DNA of 64,000 nucleotides, taken from positions 62,001 through 126,000 of the forward strand of contig CALTCK010000008.1 in NCBI GenBank assembly GCA_943842625.1, given 5' to 3'. This document shows, one piece after another, positions 17,515 through 25,705 of this stretch. The stretch is from an uncultured Flavobacteriaceae bacterium. Its GTDB lineage: Bacteria; Bacteroidota; Bacteroidia; Flavobacteriales; Flavobacteriaceae. The translations under genes were made by a program, and so were the position numbers. The stretch's first letter is position 1; each line of letters starts with the position of its first letter. A model generated the notes under the pieces. It worked only from the letters and a program-made list of their open reading frames with translations, did not search any database and had not been told where the DNA came from.

Positions 17515-19542
17515 CTAGTAATTAATTTTACTTGCCTCGGCAACTAATAGTTCGTTTTTATCCTCTAAAGCTTTTCTTACAAATGTTTTAATTTCAGGGG
17601 TTATTTCTTGATTATTTTTTATTAAAACACCAAGAGCAATCATTGTTACAATTCGTGTGCCCACTTTTTTAAGGGCTGTTCCAAAAAACGGAATTAGCTC
17701 TTCATAAGAAATACTCTTTGCTAATTCTTGTATTCTAAGCTTAGTTTCTTGCTGCTTTTCAACAGGAAATTTAGTGTACTTTTTTCCAAAACGCATAATT
17801 TCGTTTAAAGGATAAATTGCGGCTTTTTGCGTTGGTAATATTTTATTTTTAACCGGTTTCTTATTAGTCCAAGAATCGCGTAAACCAACTGTTTTGTTAA
17901 AAACGAGTGTTTCACTCGTAGAGTCATCGTCAACTTTAAAATACCCTAATCGCTGAAATTGAAAGCTATTATTTTTTTTTGCTAAAGCTAAGCTTGGCTC
18001 CACAAAAGCCTGTGAAACAGTTAAGGAATTTGGATTAACAAAATCCATAAATATCTTGTCTTTGTGACTATCGGGAGCTTCATCTGTAAACAACCGATCA
18101 TACGATCTTACTTCGGCTTTAATTGAATGAGAGATAGAAACCCAATGAAGTGTTCCTTTAACTTTTCTTAGACTTGCTTCAGTACCCGTTCCGCTAAGAC
18201 TGTCGGCGTCATAAGAACATTTTATTTCTTTAAGGATACCTTCAGAGTCTTTAATAATTGAATCTGCTTTTATAATGTAAGCGTTTTTTAACCGAACTTC
18301 CTTTCCTAAAGTTAAACGGAAAAATTTACTGTTTGCGTCTTCTTTAAAATCTTCTCTTTCTATATATAGTTCTTTTGAAAAGGGTACTTCTCGATAACCG
18401 ACAGTTTCGTCTTCAGGATTGTTTTCAGCTTTTAAAAACTCTTCTTTTCCCTCGGGATAATTTGTAATAGTAAGTTTAACAGGATTTAGAACCGCCATGA
18501 CACGAGGCGCTATTTTATTTAAATCTTCTCGGATACAAAATTCTAATAAAGAAACATCAATAACGTTTTCCCTTTTAGCAACCCCTACAGCTTCAATAAA
18601 CTTTTTAATAGCGTTTGGAGTGTAGCCCCTTCTTCGTAAGCCAGAGATAGTTGGCATTCTTGGATCATCCCAACCAGTAACAATTTTTTCGTTTACCAAC
18701 TGTAATAACTTACGCTTACTCATAACGGTATAGCTTAGATTTAAACGTGCAAATTCTCGTTGTTTAGGCGCTAACGGAAGCTGATTAAAATTATCATTGT
18801 AAACCTCATCTCTAAACCAATTATAGAGCTTTCTGTGAGGTTTAAACTCTAAAGAACATAAAGAATGTGAAATTTGTTCGATGTAATCGCTTTCACCGTG
18901 CGTCCAATCGTACATTGGGTAAATACACCAATCGTTACCTGTTCGGTGATGTGCTTTTTTTAAAATACGATACATTATTGGATCTCGCATTAACATGTTT
19001 GGGTCTTCCATATTAATCTTAGCCCGCAACACATGAGTTCCTTCTTTAAATTCACCGTTTTTCATTTTAATGAATAAATCTAAATTTTCTTCGATAGATC
19101 TTGTTCTGTATGGACTATTAGTACCTAACTGTGTTGGAGATCCTTTTTGTAGTCTCATCTCGTCACTGGATTGAGAATCTATATAAGCCAATCCTTTTTT
19201 AATGAAACTAATTGCCCAATTGTATAAAATTTGAAAATAATCGGATGAGTATACTTCTTGATCCCACTGGTAACCCATCCAAGCAATATCTTCTTTGATA
19301 GCGTCTACATATTTCTGTTCTTCTTTTGCTGGATTCGTGTCATCAAAACGAAGGTTGACCGGAGCTTGATATTTTTCGCCCAGTCCAAAGCTAATTCCTA
19401 TAGCTTTGGTGTGTCCAATATGTAAATAACCATTTGGCTCAGGTGGAAAACGAAAACGTAGGTCTTCCTTTGACATTCCGTTCGTTAAATCTTCTTCTAT
19501 GATGTGCTCAATAAAATTGAGAGCTGCTGGTTTTTCTGACAT
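17515..19542 (-). CDS. glnS: Glutamine--tRNA ligase with C-terminal extension
   Basis: A 675-residue class I synthetase that charges tRNA-Gln. RFPPEPNGYLHIGHTKA contains HIGH, NLRFDDTNP follows, and VMSKRKL is the KMSKS loop. The usual GlnRS end (VFNKTVGLRDSW) is reached about 113 residues before the stop codon. The remaining tail, from about PTQKAAIYPLNEI to the C-terminus, is helical and contains EELIPFFGTALKKVGTRIV. Similar tailed GlnRS proteins occur in Bacteroidota, some annotated as YqeY fusions; I cannot confirm that homology by eye. The ATG at 19542 matches the conserved start better than the one four codons upstream. A TATTTTTG box (19603-19610, minus strand) lies upstream. Confidence 0.95.
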   Translation of the reverse strand: MSEKPAALNFIEHIIEEDLTNGMSKEDLRFRFPPEPNGYLHIGHTKAIGISFGLGEKYQAPVNLRFDDTNPAKEEQKYVDAIKEDIAWMGYQWDQEVYSSDYFQILYNWAISFIKKGLAYIDSQSSDEMRLQKGSPTQLGTNSPYRTRSIEENLDLFIKMKNGEFKEGTHVLRAKINMEDPNMLMRDPIMYRILKKAHHRTGNDWCIYPMYDWTHGESDYIEQISHSLCSLEFKPHRKLYNWFRDEVYNDNFNQLPLAPKQREFARLNLSYTVMSKRKLLQLVNEKIVTGWDDPRMPTISGLRRRGYTPNAIKKFIEAVGVAKRENVIDVSLLEFCIREDLNKIAPRVMAVLNPVKLTITNYPEGKEEFLKAENNPEDETVGYREVPFSKELYIEREDFKEDANSKFFRLTLGKEVRLKNAYIIKADSIIKDSEGILKEIKCSYDADSLSGTGTEASLRKVKGTLHWVSISHSIKAEVRSYDRLFTDEAPDSHKDKIFMDFVNPNSLTVSQAFVEPSLALAKKNNSFQFQRLGYFKVDDDSTSETLVFNKTVGLRDSWTNKKPVKNKILPTQKAAIYPLNEIMRFGKKYTKFPVEKQQETKLRIQELAKSISYEELIPFFGTALKKVGTRIVTMIALGVLIKNNQEITPEIKTFVRKALEDKNELLVAEASKINY

Positions 19543-19616
19543 GTTTAGGATCAAATTTTATAATCAAATACCTTAACAGTAAATTAAGGATTTGTAACTT
19601 TACAAAAATAGTTGAA

Positions 19617-19973
19617 ATGAGCACGATACGATTAAAAAATATTAAAATTTATGCTTTTCATGGTTGTTTACTAGAAGAAGGGCAGATTGGTTCTGATTAT
19701 TTAGTAAACCTTTCAGTTAGAGGAAATTTAAATAAGGCTATTAAAAGTGACGAATTAAAAGATACTATTGACTATGTGGTCTTACAAAAGATTGTAGTGG
19801 AAGAAATGGAAATTAGATCTAAATTATTAGAACATGTAGGACAACGTATTATTGATAAGGTATTTATTAAGGCACCGTTAGTAAATTGCGTTAAGGTGAC
19901 GGTAGCAAAAGTGAACCCGCCTATAGGTGGCGATGTAGCAGAGGTAAATGTAACTTTAAGCGCTAAAAGATAA
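19617..19973 (+). CDS. folB: Dihydroneopterin aldolase
   Basis: A 118-residue FolB of normal length for this folate-pathway enzyme, which converts 7,8-dihydroneopterin to 6-hydroxymethyl-dihydropterin and glycolaldehyde. IKIYAFHGCLLEEGQIGSDY at the N-terminus, DTIDYVVLQKIV in the middle and VTVAKVNPPIGGDVAEVNV at the end are the family landmarks, including the catalytic Lys/Tyr region. It is divergent from glnS across a 74-bp gap and is followed by tRNA-Cys on the same strand with its own promoter. Confidence 0.95.
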   Translation: MSTIRLKNIKIYAFHGCLLEEGQIGSDYLVNLSVRGNLNKAIKSDELKDTIDYVVLQKIVVEEMEIRSKLLEHVGQRIIDKVFIKAPLVNCVKVTVAKVNPPIGGDVAEVNVTLSAKR

Positions 19974-19985
19974 GTTAGTTTTTAA

Positions 19986-20015
19986 TTGAAAAAATTGAAC
20001 TTTATAGTATATTTG
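19986..20015 (+). promoter_or_regulatory. Promoter of tRNA-Cys (TTG-N19-TATATTTG)
   Basis: TTG at 19986-19988 and TATATTTG at 20008-20015 are separated by 19 nt, a full match to the Bacteroidota consensus. The tRNA begins 16 nt after the box. Confidence 0.8.
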
Positions 20016-20030
20016 CCTACTATTAATTAT

Positions 20031-20101
20031 GGCGTCGTGGCCGAGTGGCTAGGCCGGGCTCTGCAAAAGCTCTTACAGCGGTTCGAATCCGCTCGACGCC
20101 T
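20031..20101 (+). tRNA. tRNA-Cys (anticodon GCA)
   Basis: The cloverleaf is complete. The acceptor GGCGTCG pairs with CGACGCC. The D arm is GCCGAGTGGCTAGGC. The anticodon stem GGGCT/AGCTC encloses the loop CTGCAAA with anticodon GCA. The T arm AGCGG-TTCGAAT-CCGCT follows a short variable loop. The discriminator base is T (U), as usual for tRNA-Cys. CCA is not encoded. Confidence 0.97.
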
Positions 20102-20103
20102 CT

Positions 20104-20134
20104 AAAAAGCTTCAGATTCTCTGAAGCTTTTTTA
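20104..20134. terminator. Intrinsic terminator after tRNA-Cys
   Basis: A 13-bp arm AAAAAGCTTCAGA (20104-20116), loop TTC, and TCTGAAGCTTTTT (20120-20132) continue into T residues. The A-rich 5' side makes it usable in both directions, which suits the opposite-strand LysE gene that ends just downstream. Confidence 0.9.
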
Positions 20135-20183
20135 TTAAATAATATCTATTTTGGAAACAATTGACAATTTTAAATTATTCCTT

Positions 20184-20867
20184 TTATTCTAAACCTTTAT
20201 TGGTTTTAGGAATATATTCCAATCCGTCTTGAATATTATCTAGGAAAACTCCTTGTATTAATAATAAAACTCCAAAACTAATAATTAAAATACTTACCAA
20301 TTTTTTTGTTTTTATAATAAAACGTGGTGTTAAATTGCTTTTTAGTTTTTTTGCTAAAATAATTTTTAACAAGTCAGTTATAAATAAAGTAATCATTACG
20401 GTGCCTAAAAATAATAGTACTCCGTTTTTATGAGTGGTTAAGGCTTGTGCAATAATAATAGTTGCAATCCAACCTGCTAATACTCCAAAATTTACAAAGT
20501 TTAATAAAAACCCCTTTAAGAAAAGACCTCCATGGTTTTTTTTTGTCGCAACCGAATAATGCTCCCTAACAATTTTTATAAAAGATTTTGAAGTACGTAT
20601 ATATGATATTGAGCCAAAAGCGATTAATATCATACCGCCAAATACTAATAATGCTGGATCGTCTTTTAGTTTATCTAATAATTTATTAGTGCCATAAAAC
20701 GCAATGGTAATAAAAACGACATCAGAAAATAAAGAGCCTAAATCAAAAAAGATAGCCGCTTTTATTCCTTTAGTGATACTAGTCTCTATAAGAGTAAAAA
20801 AAACTGGACCTATAGCAAAGGCTAGTATAAATCCATAAAAAGCAGCGTATAATAAACCATCAAACAT
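20184..20867 (-). CDS. LysE-family translocator (amino-acid exporter-like)
   Basis: A 227-residue inner-membrane protein with about six hydrophobic helices. Its N-terminus, YGFILAFAIGPVFFTLIETS, shows the LysE/RhtB pattern with the conserved Gly-Pro followed by the ETS/KG segment. A central loop (KIVREHYSVATKKNHGG) precedes another set of helices. The family exports amino acids and related metabolites, but the substrate here is unknown. It lies downstream of rnr on the same strand, with a 20-bp palindrome between the two. Confidence 0.82.
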   Translation of the reverse strand: MFDGLLYAAFYGFILAFAIGPVFFTLIETSITKGIKAAIFFDLGSLFSDVVFITIAFYGTNKLLDKLKDDPALLVFGGMILIAFGSISYIRTSKSFIKIVREHYSVATKKNHGGLFLKGFLLNFVNFGVLAGWIATIIIAQALTTHKNGVLLFLGTVMITLFITDLLKIILAKKLKSNLTPRFIIKTKKLVSILIISFGVLLLIQGVFLDNIQDGLEYIPKTNKGLE

Positions 20868-20883
20868 ACGCTGTAAAAATACA

Positions 20884-20903
20884 AAATCATTAGCTAATGA
20901 TTT
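20884..20903. repeat. 20-bp perfect palindrome between rnr and the LysE gene
   Basis: AAATCATTAGCTAATGATTT lies in the 55-nt gap. It could be an operator for the LysE-type gene. It could also be a weak minus-strand terminator hairpin for rnr, since T-rich sequence follows on that strand. Confidence 0.6.
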
Positions 20904-20922
20904 ATGAAAGAAAAACTAACTG

Positions 20923-23142
20923 TTAATTCGTTGTGAATTCTTTTTTGTGCCCTAACATTTTAAAATCAAGTTGCTTTTTTACTAAATCTGCATTTTTGAC
21001 TTGTACATAAACTTCATCTCCGAGCTGATAACTATTTTTAGTTCGAACTCCAACAGCTGCAAATTCTTCTTTGTAGAAAGTATAATGATCATCTTTCATG
21101 TCTTGTAGTCTGATCATTCCTTCACATTTATTAGAAATAATTTCAACATAGATTCCCCAATCGGTCACACCAGAAATTACACCTAAAAAGTTTTGGTCTT
21201 GATGATCAAACATATATTTTACTTGCATGTATTTAATACTAGCTCGTTCAGCTTGGGCTGCTAAACCTTCCATTTCACTACTGTGTCTACATTTTTCTTC
21301 AAACTGATCTTTATTTGCGCTATTTTCTTTATTTAAATAAAACTGTAAAAGTCGATGGACCATTACATCTGGATAACGCCTAATAGGTGAGGTAAAATGT
21401 GTATAAAAATCAAAAGCTAAACCGTAATGACCAATATTTTCTGTAGTATAAACCGCCTTGCTCATTGAGCGTATTGTAAGTGTATCCACTAAATTTTGTT
21501 CTTTTTTACCTTGAACCTCTTTTAATAAATTATTTAAAGAGTTAGAAGTTGTTTTTCGATCTCTAGTATCTATTTTATATCCAAATTGTCTAATTATATT
21601 TTGTAAAGCCGCAATTTTCTCATCATCAGGTTCATCATGAACTCTATAAATAAATGTTTTTTTAATGCTTTGTTTTCCTATAAATTCAGCAACACTTCTA
21701 TTTGCTAATAACATAAATTCTTCTATTAATTTATTAGCTTCTTTACTTTCTTTAAAATGAACTCCTTCTGGATTATTGTCTTTATCTAGGTGAAATTTTA
21801 CCTCTACTTTATCAAAAGAAATAGCTCCTTGTTTCATTCTTTTTCTTCTTAATATTTTAGCTAATTCATCTAATTTTAAAATAGCTTTAGAGATTTCATT
21901 CTGAACATTATAAGTTTTTCCAGTAATAGAAATATCAGAGGGAATATTTATAAGCTCTCTTTTATTTATTGTTTCTTTTTCAATAATAAATTGAGCTTCT
22001 TCATAAGTAAAACGTGCGTCACTATAAGTAACTGTTCTTCCAAACCATTGATCAATAATTACAGCTTTATTATTTATTTTAAATACCACTGAAAAAGTAA
22101 ACTTTTCTTCGTTTGGTCTTAAAGAACAAGCATTATTTGATAATACTTCAGGAAGCATTGGTACTACTCTATCTACAAGATAAACTGAAGTTGCACGCTC
22201 GTAAGCTTCATCGTCTAATATAGTTCCTGGTGTTAAGTAATGAGAAACATCAGCTATATGGATACCTATTTCATAGGTGCCATCTTTTAAATCCTTAAAA
22301 GACAAAGCATCATCAAAATCTTTAGCATCTTTTGGATCGATTGTAAAAGTTAATTCACCGCGCATATCACGGCGTTTTTTTATTTCTTCTTCTTTGATTG
22401 TGGTATCTATATTATTAGCATAATCTTCTACTTCTTTATCAAATTCGTACGGTAAACCAAATTGTGCTAAAATAGAGTGTATTTCAGTATTATGCTCTCC
22501 TGGTTTTCCTAGAATTTTAATTACTTTACCATAAGGTGATCCTGCCTTTTCTGGCCAACTTTCGATTTCTACCAGGACTTTATCACCATTTTTAGCATTG
22601 TTTATATTTTCTTTAGATACAAATATATCAGTATACATTTTTGTATCCTGACATTCAACAAAAGCGAATCGTTCTTGAATTTTAATTACTCCAACAAAGT
22701 CTGTTTTCTTTCTTTCTAAAATCTTAGTAATTTCCCCTTCTGCCTTTCCACCTCTATTTCTTTTAAAAATATAAACTTCAACAGTATCACCATGTAAAGC
22801 ATGGTTTATATTTTTTTGATTAACAAAAATATCTTCCTCTAAATCCTCTATTACGATATAAGCTTGTCCTCTAGAAGTTACATCTGCTATACCAATGTAA
22901 TAATTTGTTGAAGCTTTTATTATATATTTTCCTCTGGATGATTCTTCTATTTTTTCTTCAGACTGAAGTTTTTTTATTTTTTTAATTAATAAATTTCTAG
23001 TGCTGGTATCTCTAATATTTAAAATGGATGCTATTTGTTTATAATTAATTGGTTTTGCATTTTGTTTTTTTAATACAGTTAGTATACTTTGGGTAAGATC
23101 TGAATTGCTTGATTTCTTTCTAGTCTTTTTTCTTCTCGACAT
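20923..23142 (-). CDS. rnr: Ribonuclease R
   Basis: A 739-residue processive 3'-5' exoribonuclease of the RNase II/R family, able to degrade structured RNA. An N-terminal helix-turn-helix-like segment and two cold-shock domains lead to the catalytic RNB domain. That domain is marked by TIDPKDAKDFDDALSF (the metal-binding aspartates) and HIADVSHYLTPGT. FYTHFTSPIRRYPDVMVHR is the C-terminal RNB signature, and an S1 domain (GVISGVTDWGIYVEI) follows. Length and architecture are normal. The coding sequence is very A/T-rich at third positions, like its neighbours up to rpiB. Confidence 0.96.
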   Translation of the reverse strand: MSRRKKTRKKSSNSDLTQSILTVLKKQNAKPINYKQIASILNIRDTSTRNLLIKKIKKLQSEEKIEESSRGKYIIKASTNYYIGIADVTSRGQAYIVIEDLEEDIFVNQKNINHALHGDTVEVYIFKRNRGGKAEGEITKILERKKTDFVGVIKIQERFAFVECQDTKMYTDIFVSKENINNAKNGDKVLVEIESWPEKAGSPYGKVIKILGKPGEHNTEIHSILAQFGLPYEFDKEVEDYANNIDTTIKEEEIKKRRDMRGELTFTIDPKDAKDFDDALSFKDLKDGTYEIGIHIADVSHYLTPGTILDDEAYERATSVYLVDRVVPMLPEVLSNNACSLRPNEEKFTFSVVFKINNKAVIIDQWFGRTVTYSDARFTYEEAQFIIEKETINKRELINIPSDISITGKTYNVQNEISKAILKLDELAKILRRKRMKQGAISFDKVEVKFHLDKDNNPEGVHFKESKEANKLIEEFMLLANRSVAEFIGKQSIKKTFIYRVHDEPDDEKIAALQNIIRQFGYKIDTRDRKTTSNSLNNLLKEVQGKKEQNLVDTLTIRSMSKAVYTTENIGHYGLAFDFYTHFTSPIRRYPDVMVHRLLQFYLNKENSANKDQFEEKCRHSSEMEGLAAQAERASIKYMQVKYMFDHQDQNFLGVISGVTDWGIYVEIISNKCEGMIRLQDMKDDHYTFYKEEFAAVGVRTKNSYQLGDEVYVQVKNADLVKKQLDFKMLGHKKEFTTN

Positions 23143-23233
23143 TTTTAAATTTTAATAATGGTAAATGTAAGGTTTATAATTTTATAGGGATATTAATAAA
23201 TAATTATCTTAGTATTGTTAAAATTTTAATAAT

Positions 23234-23473
23234 TTGAAAGAATTTATAACAATAGCTCGATTTACATATCCAAGTGAGTATGCTGTTCTTAAATTATTAT
23301 TAGAACGCTCTCATATTAATTTTATTTTTTTAAACGAAACAGCTATTAATGTTATGCCTTTTCATTCCAATGCTTTTGGAGGAATTAGACTTCAAGTACA
23401 TCAAAAGGATAAAGAGAGAGCAATTCAAATAATTAGAGAATTAAATAACACTTCTAAATTAGAAATCGTTTAA
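23234..23473 (+). CDS. DUF2007-type small protein (putative signal-transducing protein)
   Basis: A 79-residue protein resembling the DUF2007 family. It begins KEFITIARFTYPSEYAVLKLLLE, typical of short ferredoxin-like alpha/beta proteins, and ends in a helix (HQKDKERAIQIIRELN). The only upstream in-frame start that preserves the conserved N-terminus is the TTG at 23234. The family has no established function. The gene is divergent from rnr and followed by a long gene-free stretch. Confidence 0.65.
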   Translation: MKEFITIARFTYPSEYAVLKLLLERSHINFIFLNETAINVMPFHSNAFGGIRLQVHQKDKERAIQIIRELNNTSKLEIV

Positions 23474-23986
23474 TAATTAGAATAATTTCACTTATTAACA
23501 ATCATAATATAAACTATTATTTTATTTAATTAATTTTAAAAAGAAATGATTTATATTATAGGATGTTAATATGTAGAATAACTTTTTTATAATTTATTTT
23601 TATATTTAATTAATTAATTTTATTATCAATATATAAACATATATAAAACCTTTTTATTTATTGAAAACTAGATGAATAGTGTTTATAGTTAACAACTGTT
23701 AATAGTATTATAAGTAAGTTATTATTAATAAATAATTTATTAATAATAGTTAAAAAAAACTATAAATAAATAAATAACTTGTTTAAACTTAGTGATTATT
23801 TTAATTGGAAATTTTTTAAAAAAGAACTAATAGAATAAATTTAAATAACATCAAAAAATATTTTTAATAAATATATAAACAGAAGTTAACAGTTTATTAA
23901 AAAACATATATACAAAGCATGGTGCTCTTTTATATTTTATTAAATTTATACGATGTATTTATTTATTAATAATAAAATTAATTTTT
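23474..23986. other. 513-bp gene-free, extremely A+T-rich region
   Basis: No open frame of note on either strand. A hand count over 23521-23940 gives 53 G/C of 420, about 13%. It contains many short TTAAT/ATTAA motifs and inverted repeats (e.g. GTTAACAACTGTTAA around 23688-23702). I see no DnaA boxes (TTATCCACA type), no tRNA and no terminator with a convincing T tract. Confidence 0.7.
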
Positions 23987-24418
23987 ATGAAAATAGCTAT
24001 TGGAAATGATCATGCTGGACCTGCTTATAAGGAAGCTATAGTAAATTTCCTAAATTCTAAAAAAATTACAATTTTTAATTATGGTACTGACACTAACGAC
24101 AGTGTTGATTATCCAGATTTTATTCACCCTGTTGCAAGTGATGTTGCTAGTAGTAAGGTAGATTTCGGTATTATTATTTGTGGTTCTGGTAATGGAGCTG
24201 CTATGACTGCTAATAAATATCAAGAAGTAAGAGCGGCACTTTGTTGGACAAAAGAAATTACAGAATTAGCCAGATTACATAACAATGCTAATATATTAAG
24301 CATTCCAGCACGATATACTAGTATACCACAAGCAATTACTATGGTTAAAATTTTTATAAACACAGACTTTGAAGGTGGTAGACATCAAAAAAGAGTGGAT
24401 AAAATTAGTTGTATTTAA
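23987..24418 (+). CDS. rpiB: Ribose-5-phosphate isomerase B
   Basis: A 143-residue RpiB/LacAB-family isomerase that interconverts ribose-5-phosphate and ribulose-5-phosphate in the pentose phosphate pathway. MKIAIGNDHAGPAYKEAI is the N-terminal phosphate/sugar-binding signature. DYPDFIHPVA and FGIIICGSGNGAAMTANK follow, with the catalytic Cys in ICGSGNG. ALCWTKEITELARLHNNANI covers the other active-site region. The length is standard. It starts after the very A+T-rich gap and is followed 13 nt later by the ElaA-like gene, so the two are likely cotranscribed. Confidence 0.95.
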   Translation: MKIAIGNDHAGPAYKEAIVNFLNSKKITIFNYGTDTNDSVDYPDFIHPVASDVASSKVDFGIIICGSGNGAAMTANKYQEVRAALCWTKEITELARLHNNANILSIPARYTSIPQAITMVKIFINTDFEGGRHQKRVDKISCI

Positions 24419-24431
24419 TTATAATATTTAA

Positions 24432-24872
24432 ATGAAGGTAAGCTTTAAAACTTTTTCAGAATTAACAACTAAAGAATTATATCAAATTTTACAATTACGT
24501 TCAGAAGTTTTTGTGGTGGAGCAAAATTGTGTTTACCAAGATATTGATGGAAAAGATGAAAAAGCGATTCATATCATCGGAGTTGTTCAAAATAAAATAG
24601 TTGCTTATACTCGTTGTTTTAAGCCAGGTGAGTATTTTAAAGAAGCTTCAATAGGAAGAGTTGTTGTAAAAAAAACTGAAAGGAAATTAAAAAGAGGTAA
24701 TCAAATTATGATTCATTCTATTAAAGTAATTGAAAAACTTTTTCAAACTAACACTATCATAATATCTGCGCAGTCACACTTAATATTTTTTTACAATAAT
24801 CTTGGTTTTTATAGTGTTGGAAACGAATATTTAGAAGATGGAATACCACATATAGAAATGATAAAGAACTAA
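24432..24872 (+). CDS. ElaA-like GNAT-family N-acetyltransferase
   Basis: A 146-residue acyl-CoA N-acyltransferase close to E. coli ElaA. The N-terminal segment LYQILQLRSEVFVVEQNCVYQDIDGKD is diagnostic. The acetyl-CoA-binding region follows (ASIGRVVVKKTERKLKRGNQ), then AQSHLIFFYNNLGFYSVG and the C-terminal EDGIPHIEM. The substrate is unknown. It lies 13 nt behind rpiB and converges with the sterol desaturase-like gene, whose stop codon is 4 nt away. Confidence 0.85.
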   Translation: MKVSFKTFSELTTKELYQILQLRSEVFVVEQNCVYQDIDGKDEKAIHIIGVVQNKIVAYTRCFKPGEYFKEASIGRVVVKKTERKLKRGNQIMIHSIKVIEKLFQTNTIIISAQSHLIFFYNNLGFYSVGNEYLEDGIPHIEMIKN

Positions 24873-24876
24873 TTAT

Positions 24877-25704
24877 TTATTTTTTTGGAATAGATTTAAT
24901 TTCATTTTTATTAAAAGGAACTTTTAATTGAAAAATAAAATTTTCGTCATCTGTGTGGTTTGAAGAGTCTAAACCATATTTTATCCTTTTAGGATCTTCA
25001 TATATAAAAGTACCGAATAATCTATCCCAAATAGAGAGAACATTCCCAAAATTACTATCTGTCCAAGGTTGTTGATAATGATGATGAAACTTATGCATAT
25101 TTGGAGATACAATTAAATAACTTAAACCTTTGTCCAACCAAAGAGGTAAGGAAATATCTGCATGATTAAAATAAGTGAAAGGAATAGTTATCATCCTATA
25201 AAAAAAATAAAAAGATACCGGCATCCCCATAATTATAACCACTAACAAAGCCATGGTTTCGCGTATTAAAAAATCAAAAGGGTGGTGCCTTGTTCCTGTT
25301 GTAACATCAACATTTTTATCTGTGTGGTGCACCAAATGTAATCTCCACATCCACCTTACTTTATGTAATAAAAAATGTACAAAATATTGAGAGGTAAAAT
25401 CAAGAACTACAATAGATAAAATTATCTTTTTCCAAAGAACCACATCCAGTATATTAAGAATTCCAAACTCCGTTTTCTTTAACCAGACATCTATAAAAGT
25501 CAAAAAAATCCCAAAAAATGAGTTAATTAGAATAACAAATAACAATAATAATAAATTTGTTTTTGCGTGCTTCCATTTATTGAAATTACTTTTGTAAAAA
25601 GAATAATATCCTTCAATAATCCAGAAAAGAGTAATAAAGAAAATAATCCAACCCCCTTTTAACCAGATTGGCAAGTGTTCAAAAAAAAACAAAAATCCCT
25701 CCAT
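24877..25704 (-). CDS. Sterol desaturase / fatty acid hydroxylase family protein
   Basis: A 275-residue di-iron membrane hydroxylase. Hydrophobic helices cover roughly residues 15-110. Three histidine clusters are visible: HFLLH, LHLVHHTDK with TRHHPFD, and MHKFHHHYQQ. The second cluster is followed by the typical SNFGNVLSIWDRLFGTF motif. The family hydroxylates or desaturates sterols, fatty acids or alkylglycerols; the substrate here is unknown. It follows the S41 peptidase gene with no intergenic space, as the third gene of an rnpA operon. Confidence 0.85.
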   Translation of the reverse strand: MEGFLFFFEHLPIWLKGGWIIFFITLFWIIEGYYSFYKSNFNKWKHAKTNLLLLLFVILINSFFGIFLTFIDVWLKKTEFGILNILDVVLWKKIILSIVVLDFTSQYFVHFLLHKVRWMWRLHLVHHTDKNVDVTTGTRHHPFDFLIRETMALLVVIIMGMPVSFYFFYRMITIPFTYFNHADISLPLWLDKGLSYLIVSPNMHKFHHHYQQPWTDSNFGNVLSIWDRLFGTFIYEDPKRIKYGLDSSNHTDDENFIFQLKVPFNKNEIKSIPKK

Positions 25705-25705
25705 A

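Noticed and set aside
23474-23986. Chromosomal origin in the A+T-rich gap
   Set aside because: No TTATCCACA-type DnaA boxes or dnaA/dnaN genes are visible, so I report only an unusual region and not an origin.
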